A model generated the notes under the pieces. That model was not told the DNA's origin and did not search any database. It saw only the letters and a list, made by a program, of their open reading frames with translations. A DNA stretch of 20,140 bases, taken from NCBI GenBank assembly GCA_026414245.1, contig JAOAJJ010000001.1, forward strand, positions 1 to 20,140. The letters are read 5' to 3'. The translations under genes were made by a program, and so were the position numbers. This DNA is from Candidatus Bathyarchaeota archaeon. Lineage in GTDB: Archaea; Thermoproteota; Bathyarchaeia; Bathyarchaeales; DTEX01. Below, piece by piece: positions 1-5,748 of the stretch; within the stretch, counting starts at the first letter, position 1; every line of letters starts with the position of its first letter.

Positions 1-531
1 ATCTATTCCATTATCGATTTCAGGAGCTACCGTTACTCTCTTCACAAGCTTTCCACTAGCGTTATAAAATCTTTCAAATTCTTCTAGGGAAGGCTTACGG
101 ATATACTCCTTAGACTGTGCCCCACTTCTCATAGGGTTGAGGTACGGACCCTCTAGGTGAATTCCAAGAATCCTTGAACCGCTATGAGACTCTGATGCTT
201 CACGAATATTTCTAACGGCGTTTTCTATACTATCAGCGGAGTCGGTGACCGTGGACGGCATATAGGATGTCACGCCGGTCGCAAGTAGTTTCCTAGATAA
301 ATCCTTTATTTCTCTGGTAGTTGAGTATGTTAAATCTACGCCGAAGCCGCCGTGAATATGTATATCCACTAAGCCGGGAGCTAAAATGCAATCATCATAT
401 TTATATACCTCACGTAAACCTTCAGATCTATCCCTCGAAACCCCAACTATTTTCCCCTCATCTATTAAAACATATGCTTCTCTAAGCATCCTAAATGGGG
501 TTAAAATAATGTCAGCTTTTATTGCAAACAT
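1..531 (-). CDS. nagA: N-acetylglucosamine-6-phosphate deacetylase, N-terminal part (partial)
   Basis: Reading leftward from an ATG at 531, the frame stays open to the window edge (177 codons), so the C-terminal half of this roughly 380-aa family is missing. The protein begins MFAIKADIIL and shows the small N-terminal beta domain followed by the amidohydrolase TIM barrel. The metal-site motif DIHIHGG is at residues 56-62 and HLEGP, with the metal-ligand glutamate, is at 125-129, followed by LNPMRSGAQ. This pattern is typical of NagA, which removes the acetyl group from GlcNAc-6-phosphate in the cytoplasm. The usual GAH after HLEGP is GAQ here. A strong TATA box (555-562) lies about 28 bases upstream of the ATG, so the mRNA should be leaderless or nearly so. 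Other sugar genes in the window (GH4, Gfo/Idh) fit an amino-sugar or glycan catabolic lifestyle. A related amidohydrolase of other specificity is possible but less likely. Confidence 0.9.
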   Translation of the reverse strand, partial: MFAIKADIILTPFRMLREAYVLIDEGKIVGVSRDRSEGLREVYKYDDCILAPGLVDIHIHGGFGVDLTYSTTREIKDLSRKLLATGVTSYMPSTVTDSADSIENAVRNIREASESHSGSRILGIHLEGPYLNPMRSGAQSKEYIRKPSLEEFERFYNASGKLVKRVTVAPEIDNGID

Positions 532-554
532 TATATAGTAGTGGGGTTTTTCCC

Positions 555-562
555 TATATATA
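555..562 (-). promoter_or_regulatory. TATA box of the nagA gene
   Basis: An uninterrupted TATATATA lies with its centre about 28 bases upstream of the nagA ATG at 531. That spacing places the expected start of transcription within a few bases of the start codon. No Shine-Dalgarno sequence is visible between the two, which agrees with leaderless initiation. Confidence 0.6.
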
Positions 563-635
563 CCCTTCTAAGAACATCTACGCCGGTTCTCCCCGAGAAA
601 CGCTTCAATCACACAAATAAACCTTAGGTCATTAG

Positions 636-770
636 TTTTATTGCGAAAACAAAGGACCCTTCATCCTAATAATAGGATTTGGGAGACAGACTTTTCTCAA
701 ACAGCTCGAAAACTGGGGGATAACATATTCCACTCTAGCGAGGGAGGATCTCATTAAAGTTGGCGGTTGA
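636..770 (+). pseudogene. Start-less coding-like fragment between nagA and tRNA-Gln
   Basis: A 44-codon open stretch bounded by TAG (633-635) and TGA (768-770) reads as protein-like sequence: FILIIGFGRQTF, then LKQLENWGITYSTLARED, ending IKVGG. It has a hydrophobic beta strand followed by an amphipathic helix, as in the end of a small alpha/beta domain. No ATG, GTG or TTG lies in frame, so it cannot be translated alone by normal initiation. It may be the 3' remnant of a decayed gene, or chance. I do not recognise the family. It sits beside a tRNA gene, a common site of insertion and deletion, but no repeat of the tRNA end is visible. Confidence 0.25.
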
Positions 771-794
771 TATAAAAGCGCTAGAATGGATTAT

Positions 795-913
795 TGGTAG
801 CCCGGGGGAGATTCGAACTCCCGTCAACGGGTTTCCTCAGCAGGAACTATTATATTGTAAAATTCCCCTTTACCTCCAAAGCCCGTTATGCTTGTCCACT
901 ACACCACCGGGCT
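795..913 (-). tRNA. tRNA-Gln (anticodon TTG) with a 43-base intron and encoded CCA
   Basis: The acceptor strands AGCCCGG (913-907) and CCGGGCT (805-799) pair perfectly. They are followed by discriminator A (798) and an encoded CCA (797-795). The D arm is GTGT/GCAT. The anticodon stem is ACGGG/CCCGT, and the loop CTTTGG|A gives anticodon TTG, decoding CAA. The T arm is GGGAG-TTCGAAT-CTCCC. The mature tRNA is interrupted after position 37 by about 43 bases (875-833), the canonical archaeal site cut by the splicing endonuclease at a bulge-helix-bulge. The exact intron ends could shift by a base or so. The gene lies 65 bases downstream of cdvC on the same strand. Confidence 0.93.
833..875 (-). 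other. Archaeal tRNA intron (position 37/38) in tRNA-Gln
   Basis: These 43 bases separate anticodon-loop base G37 (876) from A38 (832). Removing them restores a seven-base anticodon loop closed by ACGGG/CCCGT. The intron contains GGGGAA and TTCC segments that can pair as its own hairpin. Protein-spliced introns at 37/38 are the commonest class in archaeal tRNAs. Confidence 0.8.
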
Positions 914-978
914 TCATAAATAAACAGTAGAAACCTTGGTAATAACTTTAACGCTTAAGAGGGTTCTTAAAAGATTCT

Positions 979-2112
979 TTATAGGGCTTTAAACTCGTTA
1001 AACCACTTCTCGTATTGAGCCAGCATCTCTTTTGATACGCTTGGTTTCCTCATCTTTAAAACATCTAGGAAGTCCTTCATAGATATCGGTCTAGGTTCTG
1101 CTTTACTATAATCCACGCAGTTCTCAAATATTTCGCTGTTAACTTTAAGTTGAACGGACTGGCAAATATCCATAATATCGCTTCCAGAGAAGCCCTCAGT
1201 GAGCTGCGCCAGCTTTTCTAGGTCCACGTCAGGCGCCAGTTTCAGAGGTTTCGTGTAGAGCTTAAAGGTTTCCAGACGCTGCTTATAGTCCGGGGGAGGC
1301 ACATAAATCCTTTTTTGAAACCTTCTTATAAATGGGGGATCCATATCCCAAGGTTTATTTGTTGCGCCGATAACGTAAACCTTAAGCGGGTTCTTCTTAT
1401 CTAATATGCCGTCCATCTCCTTAAGGAATTGATTCCTAACCCTTATCTCGCCGCCAACTTCAAACCGCCTAGCCCCTATTAGCGAGTCAACCTCATCAAT
1501 AAAGATTATTACTGGCGAAGTGTTCGCTTCCCTCCTAGCTAAATTGAATAGTCTAGCAACATTCTGCTCAGCTTCACCAAGCCACTTAGACATTATACAC
1601 GCTGCATCAACAGGAATAAATTTAGCGTTGATCTCATTGGCAACCGCCGCGGCTAGAAGCGTCTTCCCGCATCCAGGTGGACCGAAAAGCAGGATACCTC
1701 TGGGCCAGCCTAGCGGGAATAGGTCCGGTCTAAGTGATGGATAAACTATGGCTTCTCTAATAGCCCTTTTCGCATCTTCAAGTCCAACTACATCTTCCCA
1801 TGTGACTTTAGGCGGCTCCTTTATAATGAGGTCTTCGAAGCGTGTTCTCCCCTCGTCGGAGTCTTCAGCTGTCGTTGGACTTAGGCGTAGGGAGGATTTG
1901 AGCGCAGCAACCCTTTTCTTATATGCTTCAGCCCTCTGCAGATATATTTTATTCAGCTCGTAGTCCGGGTTTATTTTCGCTATTTTCAGCAGGCTATCTA
2001 TAGCCTTCTGATAAGCCTCGATAGCCATCTCCCTCTTACCTTGTCTATCGAGCATCACCGCCTGCTCAGCATATCTCAATGCTAGCTGCTCCAGCTCTTG
2101 AGCTGCGCTCAT
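979..2112 (-). CDS. cdvC: CdvC / Vps4-like AAA+ ATPase, ESCRT-III disassembly
   Basis: This 377-aa protein is close to the usual CdvC length. Residues 1-75 form an MIT domain of three amphipathic helices, which binds MIM motifs in ESCRT-III tails. A linker leads to one AAA+ module: Walker A GPPGCGKT (144-151), pore-loop region MSKWLGE (174-180), Walker B IIFIDEVD (202-209, catalytic E207), sensor ATN (250-252) and the arginine-finger region FIRRFQKR (261-268). The C-terminal helix ends in EKWFNEFKAL, as in Vps4. It should pull apart CdvB filaments at the division neck. It is the last gene of the division operon, 12 bases after cdvB. AGGTG nine bases before the ATG supports the start, and the MIT domain begins immediately after it. 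It could also act on vesicle budding, as ESCRT-III does in Sulfolobus. Confidence 0.96.
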   Translation of the reverse strand: MSAAQELEQLALRYAEQAVMLDRQGKREMAIEAYQKAIDSLLKIAKINPDYELNKIYLQRAEAYKKRVAALKSSLRLSPTTAEDSDEGRTRFEDLIIKEPPKVTWEDVVGLEDAKRAIREAIVYPSLRPDLFPLGWPRGILLFGPPGCGKTLLAAAVANEINAKFIPVDAACIMSKWLGEAEQNVARLFNLARREANTSPVIIFIDEVDSLIGARRFEVGGEIRVRNQFLKEMDGILDKKNPLKVYVIGATNKPWDMDPPFIRRFQKRIYVPPPDYKQRLETFKLYTKPLKLAPDVDLEKLAQLTEGFSGSDIMDICQSVQLKVNSEIFENCVDYSKAEPRPISMKDFLDVLKMRKPSVSKEMLAQYEKWFNEFKAL

Positions 2113-2124
2113 ACCTCCCTACAC

Positions 2125-2961
2125 CTATTCAATCCTTATCTTCCCTTTTCTACTCAAAGATTCGAGGGCGCTCATGATTTTAGCGGGAGACATGTTTAGC
2201 TCTTTGGCGCACTTTGAAATATTCATCTCACCATTATTTCGCTCAACATAATCTAGAATTATTTCTTCAGCTAAAGCATTTGACATACCGCTTCTCTCAC
2301 CAATTATTGAACCATCTGAATCAACATAGAACTCTAAACCGTCGACTGTTAGAGCGATGCGAGGCTTAATAGCCACTTCATTGGGGGGTTCAGGTACGTG
2401 GATTTCTTTAGGAGGCTCAGGAATCTTCCTTTCAATATCCTGTCTGATGAAGTTTGATGCCTCTTTAAGTATGGCTTCTGTAGCCTCATCCCTGATCACC
2501 AGAGGCTCCGGCGCACTTAGACTCATCTCGGTTGATGCTATTAAATCATTTATAGAGTTCATTAGATTGCTTAGTTCCGGCGTTAGTGACGGCATCGCTT
2601 TAGAAATATCTTCAAGTGCGCTCTTGACTTCGCTAAACACTCCCTTAATATCCTCCATGGTCGGTGTTACAGCCTTAAGTGTCTCAAGCCTCAATATAGC
2701 TTTCTCGATTGATAACTGGATCCCCTGCACGAAGCTCATCATCTTCCTCACCTCGGCAATCTCATTCGCATATATTACTGCCCTATTCCTCATACCTTTA
2801 CTTAGATATGAAGCGCATTCCTCAAATAGCTCTTTGTCTCTTTTAGCCAGCTTCAAGTATGCGAGTTCAAGCCTAGAGTATTGCTTTCCAAGCTCGCTAA
2901 TCGCCTCTAACAAGATTTCGTTTAAGGGTTTTCTCATCCTCCCGAAAATCTCCTTAATCAT
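2125..2961 (-). CDS. cdvB: CdvB, ESCRT-III division protein with MIM2 and winged helix
   Basis: The ESCRT-III/Snf7-like helical core spans about the first 150 residues, with characteristic ANEIAEVRKMM. A proline-rich linker follows with a doubled motif, IPEPPKEIHVPEPPNEV, matching the MIM2 type that binds the CdvC MIT domain. The last 50 residues form a winged helix (ISKCAKELNMSPAKIMSALESL) that in Sulfolobus CdvB binds the CdvA tail. This full architecture marks the CdvA-recruited ESCRT-III subunit that polymerises at mid-cell. I chose the ATG at 2961 because AGGTG lies seven bases upstream. A GTG at 2997 is also open and would overlap the cdvA stop as GTGA, adding 12 residues, but it has no ribosome site. 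cdvC follows 12 bases later. Confidence 0.94.
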   Translation of the reverse strand: MIKEIFGRMRKPLNEILLEAISELGKQYSRLELAYLKLAKRDKELFEECASYLSKGMRNRAVIYANEIAEVRKMMSFVQGIQLSIEKAILRLETLKAVTPTMEDIKGVFSEVKSALEDISKAMPSLTPELSNLMNSINDLIASTEMSLSAPEPLVIRDEATEAILKEASNFIRQDIERKIPEPPKEIHVPEPPNEVAIKPRIALTVDGLEFYVDSDGSIIGERSGMSNALAEEIILDYVERNNGEMNISKCAKELNMSPAKIMSALESLSRKGKIRIE

Positions 2962-2993
2962 TAGAGGACACCTGGATGCCTCTAAATCAATGA

Positions 2994-3662
2994 TCACTCA
3001 TTAGTTATGCGCACATTCATCACAGGCTTCTGATCAACATATTTATCTGCTGCAATGCTAACATCCGCTCGAATGGAGAGGTTGGAAACTCTCTCCTTAG
3101 TTTTCAATAAACTCATTTTTCTATACGATACATACTTTATCTCTCTAAGAATCGACAGAAGAGACTGCCTGAACACGTCATCCCTTATGTTTCCTATCCC
3201 ATGCTCCATCTCAAGGAAAGTTCTAGCTAAATGAAGCGTCTTGATAATGTTTTCTTGAAGCTGAATCTGCCGCTCTATATCGCCTAAAACACCTTGTGCT
3301 TTAACCCTCACATTATCTATAGCCTTATCAAATTCGGCGCTCATGCTCTCGTAGATTTCAGGTAATATCTCCTTGTTCTTAAAGAGGGATTCAAGAATCT
3401 CACGCTTCTTCAATAAAACCGGGAGTTTCTCGCAAATCTCTTCAACCCGCTTATCAATCTCCGAGACTAGGAGGACCTCATCCTGCCCAACCTTCAATCT
3501 CTCAACTGGATATTTAATTAGATCTTCACCCTTATTTTCAACTAGAACCTCCTTAACTTCGCCTGAAGAATCTATCACAAAAGATACTATCCTGCCGACT
3601 TCTTTACCGCCATCATCTTTTAAATTTCTCCCAATTAGATTGGCAAAAATGTTTGTCTGCAA
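2994..3662 (-). CDS. cdvA: CdvA, membrane-associated division scaffold
   Basis: The protein is about 222 aa. The first 70 residues form a PRC-type beta barrel (LIGRNLKDDGGKEVGRIVSF, continuing VEVLVEN-like strands to EVLLVSEI). A long coiled-coil region follows at about 75-200. The acidic/hydrophobic C-terminal peptide (YVDQKPVMNVRITNE) corresponds in position to the E3B segment that binds the CdvB winged helix. CdvA binds membrane and DNA, forms filaments at mid-cell and recruits CdvB in Sulfolobus. The likely start is TTG at 3662, because GGGGGGTG sits six bases upstream. The GTG at 3671 lies inside that ribosome-binding sequence and is less likely. It lies between two CdvB-type genes and is co-directional with both. 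The identity rests on domain order plus context, and both agree. Confidence 0.92.
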   Translation of the reverse strand: MQTNIFANLIGRNLKDDGGKEVGRIVSFVIDSSGEVKEVLVENKGEDLIKYPVERLKVGQDEVLLVSEIDKRVEEICEKLPVLLKKREILESLFKNKEILPEIYESMSAEFDKAIDNVRVKAQGVLGDIERQIQLQENIIKTLHLARTFLEMEHGIGNIRDDVFRQSLLSILREIKYVSYRKMSLLKTKERVSNLSIRADVSIAADKYVDQKPVMNVRITNE

Positions 3663-3676
3663 AAACCACACCCCCC
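3663..3676 (-). promoter_or_regulatory. Ribosome-binding site deciding the cdvA TTG start
   Basis: On the minus strand the run GGGGGGTG is followed six bases later by TTG (3662). It matches the archaeal anti-Shine-Dalgarno core GGTG. It includes the competing GTG at 3671, so that GTG is more likely part of the ribosome site than the initiator. Confidence 0.5.
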
Positions 3677-3679
3677 AAA

Positions 3680-4336
3680 TTATTCAGAGAAGCTGGAATC
3701 TTCGCCAGCTCCCTCCGTAGACTTTAGTGAGGGCAGCTCCGGGAACCTCTCCTTCATCTTCTGCTCAGCTATTATAGCCGCTTCATCGAGGATTCTCTGA
3801 GCATCATCGCTTACAACTTCAAAGTTAGGCGCAACCCCAGTAACCTCACCAGCCTCAATTATCAAGTCATTCAGCATAGCGCCGATCTGCCCTATCTCTT
3901 TCTCGGCATTTGGCAGTAATCCACTCAATCCTACACGAACGCTCTGCAAAACTTGTGTAGCTGGAGCCAGAGTTGACACAACATTACCGAGCTGCGTTAC
4001 CGTTTTAAGCCTCAACGCAACCCTCTCTAATGCAAGCTCGGCATTCATCATAAAATTAGCCATCTTCCTTAATTCAGCAAGCTCATTTGCCAGTACATGA
4101 GCCTTCTGAATCTGATGTCTAGAATAAGCCTCAACGATCTTTGAGAATAGATATCTGTCTCTCTCAGTTAGCCGATTCAACGTGCTCTCAATATATTGTA
4201 TTTGCGCTTCAACCCGTTTAATAGCTAGCTCAACCCTATTTCTCAAGGGCTCAGAGGGGTTAAGCATAGCTTTAAGCCCTTTCTGCTCACCTTCCTCCCA
4301 CTTTCTAGTGAATTTCGATGACATTTTCTCCACCAT
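3680..4336 (-). CDS. CdvB paralog (ESCRT-III protein lacking the winged helix)
   Basis: This 218-aa ESCRT-III/Snf7-like protein has the same core as the cdvB product, with the diagnostic segment LANELAELRKMANF at 82-95 aligning with ANEIAEVRKMMSF in CdvB. The core is at about 25-165, then a linker and helix (180-197) carrying RFPELPSLK (197-205), which resembles an MIM2 motif for binding the CdvC MIT domain. The protein ends soon after in an acidic/serine tail with no winged helix, so it resembles CdvB1/CdvB2-type subunits, which do not bind CdvA directly and act in constriction. It is the first gene of the operon, 17 bases before the preferred cdvA start. An ATG at 4324 is the alternative start, since GGTG lies six bases before it. 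A TATA box (4371-4377) precedes the gene. Confidence 0.92.
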   Translation of the reverse strand: MVEKMSSKFTRKWEEGEQKGLKAMLNPSEPLRNRVELAIKRVEAQIQYIESTLNRLTERDRYLFSKIVEAYSRHQIQKAHVLANELAELRKMANFMMNAELALERVALRLKTVTQLGNVVSTLAPATQVLQSVRVGLSGLLPNAEKEIGQIGAMLNDLIIEAGEVTGVAPNFEVVSDDAQRILDEAAIIAEQKMKERFPELPSLKSTEGAGEDSSFSE

Positions 4337-4370
4337 TCAACGCTAAATAAACGGGCTCAGCAGGCAGAAG

Positions 4371-4377
4371 TTTAAAT
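4371..4377 (-). promoter_or_regulatory. TATA box of the cdv operon
   Basis: AAATTTAAAC on the minus strand is a good archaeal TATA/BRE-like sequence, about 38 bases before the ATG at 4336. A transcript start near 4347-4350 would leave a short leader. No other promoter of this quality is seen inside the operon, so all four division genes are probably transcribed together. The rest of 4337-4657 holds no gene I can support. Confidence 0.5.
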
Positions 4378-4657
4378 TTGTTAATACGCTTAGAATATTA
4401 ATGCATATACATGCCTAATACGACAACATATTATTCGCGAGGATCAATTTTACCCTTTAAGTGTAAAAGCTAGCTGAAAACTGCCCGCTATTTACAGAAG
4501 TATGACATAACTGGGATGCAGTCCACGCGACCTACCTATACGCTGATAAAGAGGCACGTCGTTGAAGGGAGTTTCTTGTTCTCTTAAACACTTCATTTTA
4601 ACAGGCGCATATTTATGTTCTAGAGTGCTCACACCATCAAAACTTTCCAGCAGCAAT

Positions 4658-4963
4658 TTATTCATAGGCTTTAATAAAAACTGTGCTTGTAGATTTGCCG
4701 GAGAGAACAGCTTCCGTCTCATCAGGCTCGAGAGTTTTTCTTACGCCAATCTTATAGTGCCAATCGTACAGGCAATAGCGGACGATTTTCACTCGTTTCC
4801 CCCTCAAGTTTTCCGGCAAAACTTCGTTGGGTGTACGCTTTGAGAAGCCGGTTAACTCGATTGTGAAAATGCATTTCTCCCATTTTTCACCCTCTTCATC
4901 AACCATGTATTCTCCAGTCCGCTCAACATCTACAACAATCCCCTGCAATTTTCTAATGCTCAT
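4658..4963 (-). CDS. Hypothetical small protein, 101 aa
   Basis: I do not recognise a family. The protein (MSIRKLQGIVVDVERTGEY...) is soluble, without signal peptide or membrane segment. It has alternating hydrophobic residues suggesting a small beta barrel or OB-like fold: IVVDVERTG, KCIFTIELTGF, KRVKIVRYCLYDW. Charged residues are plentiful, so it may bind nucleic acid or another protein, but that is inference. GGTGATC four bases before the ATG is a good ribosome-binding site and supports the start. An AT-rich promoter region (about 4981-5010) is shared with the divergent membrane-protein gene. It lies upstream of the cdv operon on the same strand but is separated from it by 321 bases with a new promoter, so co-function is not implied. 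Confidence 0.6.
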   Translation of the reverse strand: MSIRKLQGIVVDVERTGEYMVDEEGEKWEKCIFTIELTGFSKRTPNEVLPENLRGKRVKIVRYCLYDWHYKIGVRKTLEPDETEAVLSGKSTSTVFIKAYE

Positions 4964-5019
4964 GGCTGATCACCACTTTAAATTATGAAAACCCATTATA
5001 TTTATTAACCGTCATCAGC

Positions 5020-5027
5020 TTTAAATA
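5020..5027 (+). promoter_or_regulatory. TATA box, leaderless promoter of the small membrane protein
   Basis: TTTAAATA is centred 24 bases before the ATG at 5048, the normal distance from TATA to transcription start in archaea. The mRNA is therefore expected to begin at the start codon itself. Confidence 0.5.
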
Positions 5028-5047
5028 ATTTTTCGGGATGACACGGT

Positions 5048-5314
5048 ATGCGCGACGTAGTTTGGGGGATCCTGCTTATGGCGTTAAGCATAACGACTAT
5101 GATAGTGTATTTCTGGGCGCTGTTTTTATCGCCGGCGAACGCTGAGTTCCTGGGGTATTCTATAAGTGAGTGGGCGATAATTATACCAGTACTGATTTTC
5201 GTCTACTTATTCCTCTTCGTTATAGCGTGGATAGGGTGGGCTATGGCTACGACGCCGCCATCCCTACCAATACCGAGGGATAACCAAGGCGGCGGCTCCC
5301 ATGAAAAGGCATGA
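5048..5314 (+). CDS. Small two-helix membrane protein, unknown function
   Basis: This 88-aa protein has two clear hydrophobic helices, about residues 6-29 (WGILLMALSITTMIVYFWAL) and 41-68 (SEWAIIIPVLIFVYLFLFVIAWIGWAM). They are joined by a short polar turn containing SPANAEFLGYSISE. A proline/glycine-rich cytoplasm-like tail ends HEKA. No cleavage site is evident, so the first helix is probably an anchor. The family is not recognised. It is followed 69 bases later by a small winged-helix protein on the same strand. Such small membrane protein/regulator pairs are common in archaea, but a functional link is only inferred. The TATA box spacing predicts a leaderless mRNA. Confidence 0.7.
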   Translation: MRDVVWGILLMALSITTMIVYFWALFLSPANAEFLGYSISEWAIIIPVLIFVYLFLFVIAWIGWAMATTPPSLPIPRDNQGGGSHEKA

Positions 5315-5383
5315 AGGCGCGGATACTTTAAAGAAGAATATTTTATTAGTTTTAGGCGAAATATTTTCTTGAAGAGTGATCGT

Positions 5384-5659
5384 ATGGAAGAGAAAATTAG
5401 TTTGGAGGATGAAGAGGGGGTTGTTAAGGGGCCACACTACTACCTCATTAAAAAGAAATCTATAGATGAAATTGAAAGTAGGGTATATGGTATTCTCATG
5501 GAATATGGATCTATGCCTCTCTCCGAAATTTGGAGGAGGCTTGATTGCCATTTATGGGAAGTAGTAGCCGCATTAATGAGATTGAAGAGGAAGGGGTTAG
5601 TGGAGGAGGCAGATATAACGCTAGAGGCTTATGGGAAAGGGGGGTCGAAGTCGATTTAG
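5384..5659 (+). CDS. Small winged-helix DNA-binding protein
   Basis: The protein is 91 aa from the ATG at 5384. A TTG at 5369 would add five residues but has no ribosome site of its own. After an acidic N-terminus (MEEKISLEDEEG), residues from about 30 form a winged-helix fold: SIDEIESRVYGILMEYGSM, then PLSEIWRRLDCHLWEVVAAL and MRLKRKGLVEEADITLE. In this pattern helix 2 and recognition helix 3 precede a wing. It may be a transcription regulator, or a winged helix used for protein contact. No ligand domain is present. It ends 89 bases before the preferred start of the HMG-CoA reductase gene, which has its own TATA box. Confidence 0.65.
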   Translation: MEEKISLEDEEGVVKGPHYYLIKKKSIDEIESRVYGILMEYGSMPLSEIWRRLDCHLWEVVAALMRLKRKGLVEEADITLEAYGKGGSKSI

Positions 5660-5688
5660 ATGCTTCTATATTTCTAGGCTCTAAATAA

Positions 5689-5696
5689 TATATTTA
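5689..5696 (+). promoter_or_regulatory. TATA box before HMG-CoA reductase
   Basis: The AT-rich run at 5681-5697 contains TATATTTA. Transcription is expected near 5714-5720. That would include the ribosome-binding sequences GGAGG (5724-5728) and GGAGGG (5737-5742) ahead of the reductase, and would start the hmgA-trmG10-rnz transcript. Confidence 0.45.
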
Positions 5697-5748
5697 TGGA
5701 TGGGTTCAGAAATAACAGTTTAAGGAGGATTTGAGCGGAGGGTTTTTA

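Noticed and set aside
795..913. Integration site (att) at the tRNA 3' end
   Set aside because: No second copy of the tRNA 3' end and no integrase gene are visible in the window.
2357..3004. 215-codon open frame on the plus strand
   Set aside because: It lies wholly antisense to the convincing cdvB gene, is rich in Ser, Leu and Ile as antisense frames of helical proteins are, and has no family pattern.
4492..4722. Minus-strand open frame of up to 76 codons; a 57-codon version from an ATG at 4665 overlaps the end of the 101-aa gene
   Set aside because: There is no ribosome-binding site, no recognisable motif and the composition is ordinary. Coupled translation from the ATGAATAA overlap is possible but unsupported.
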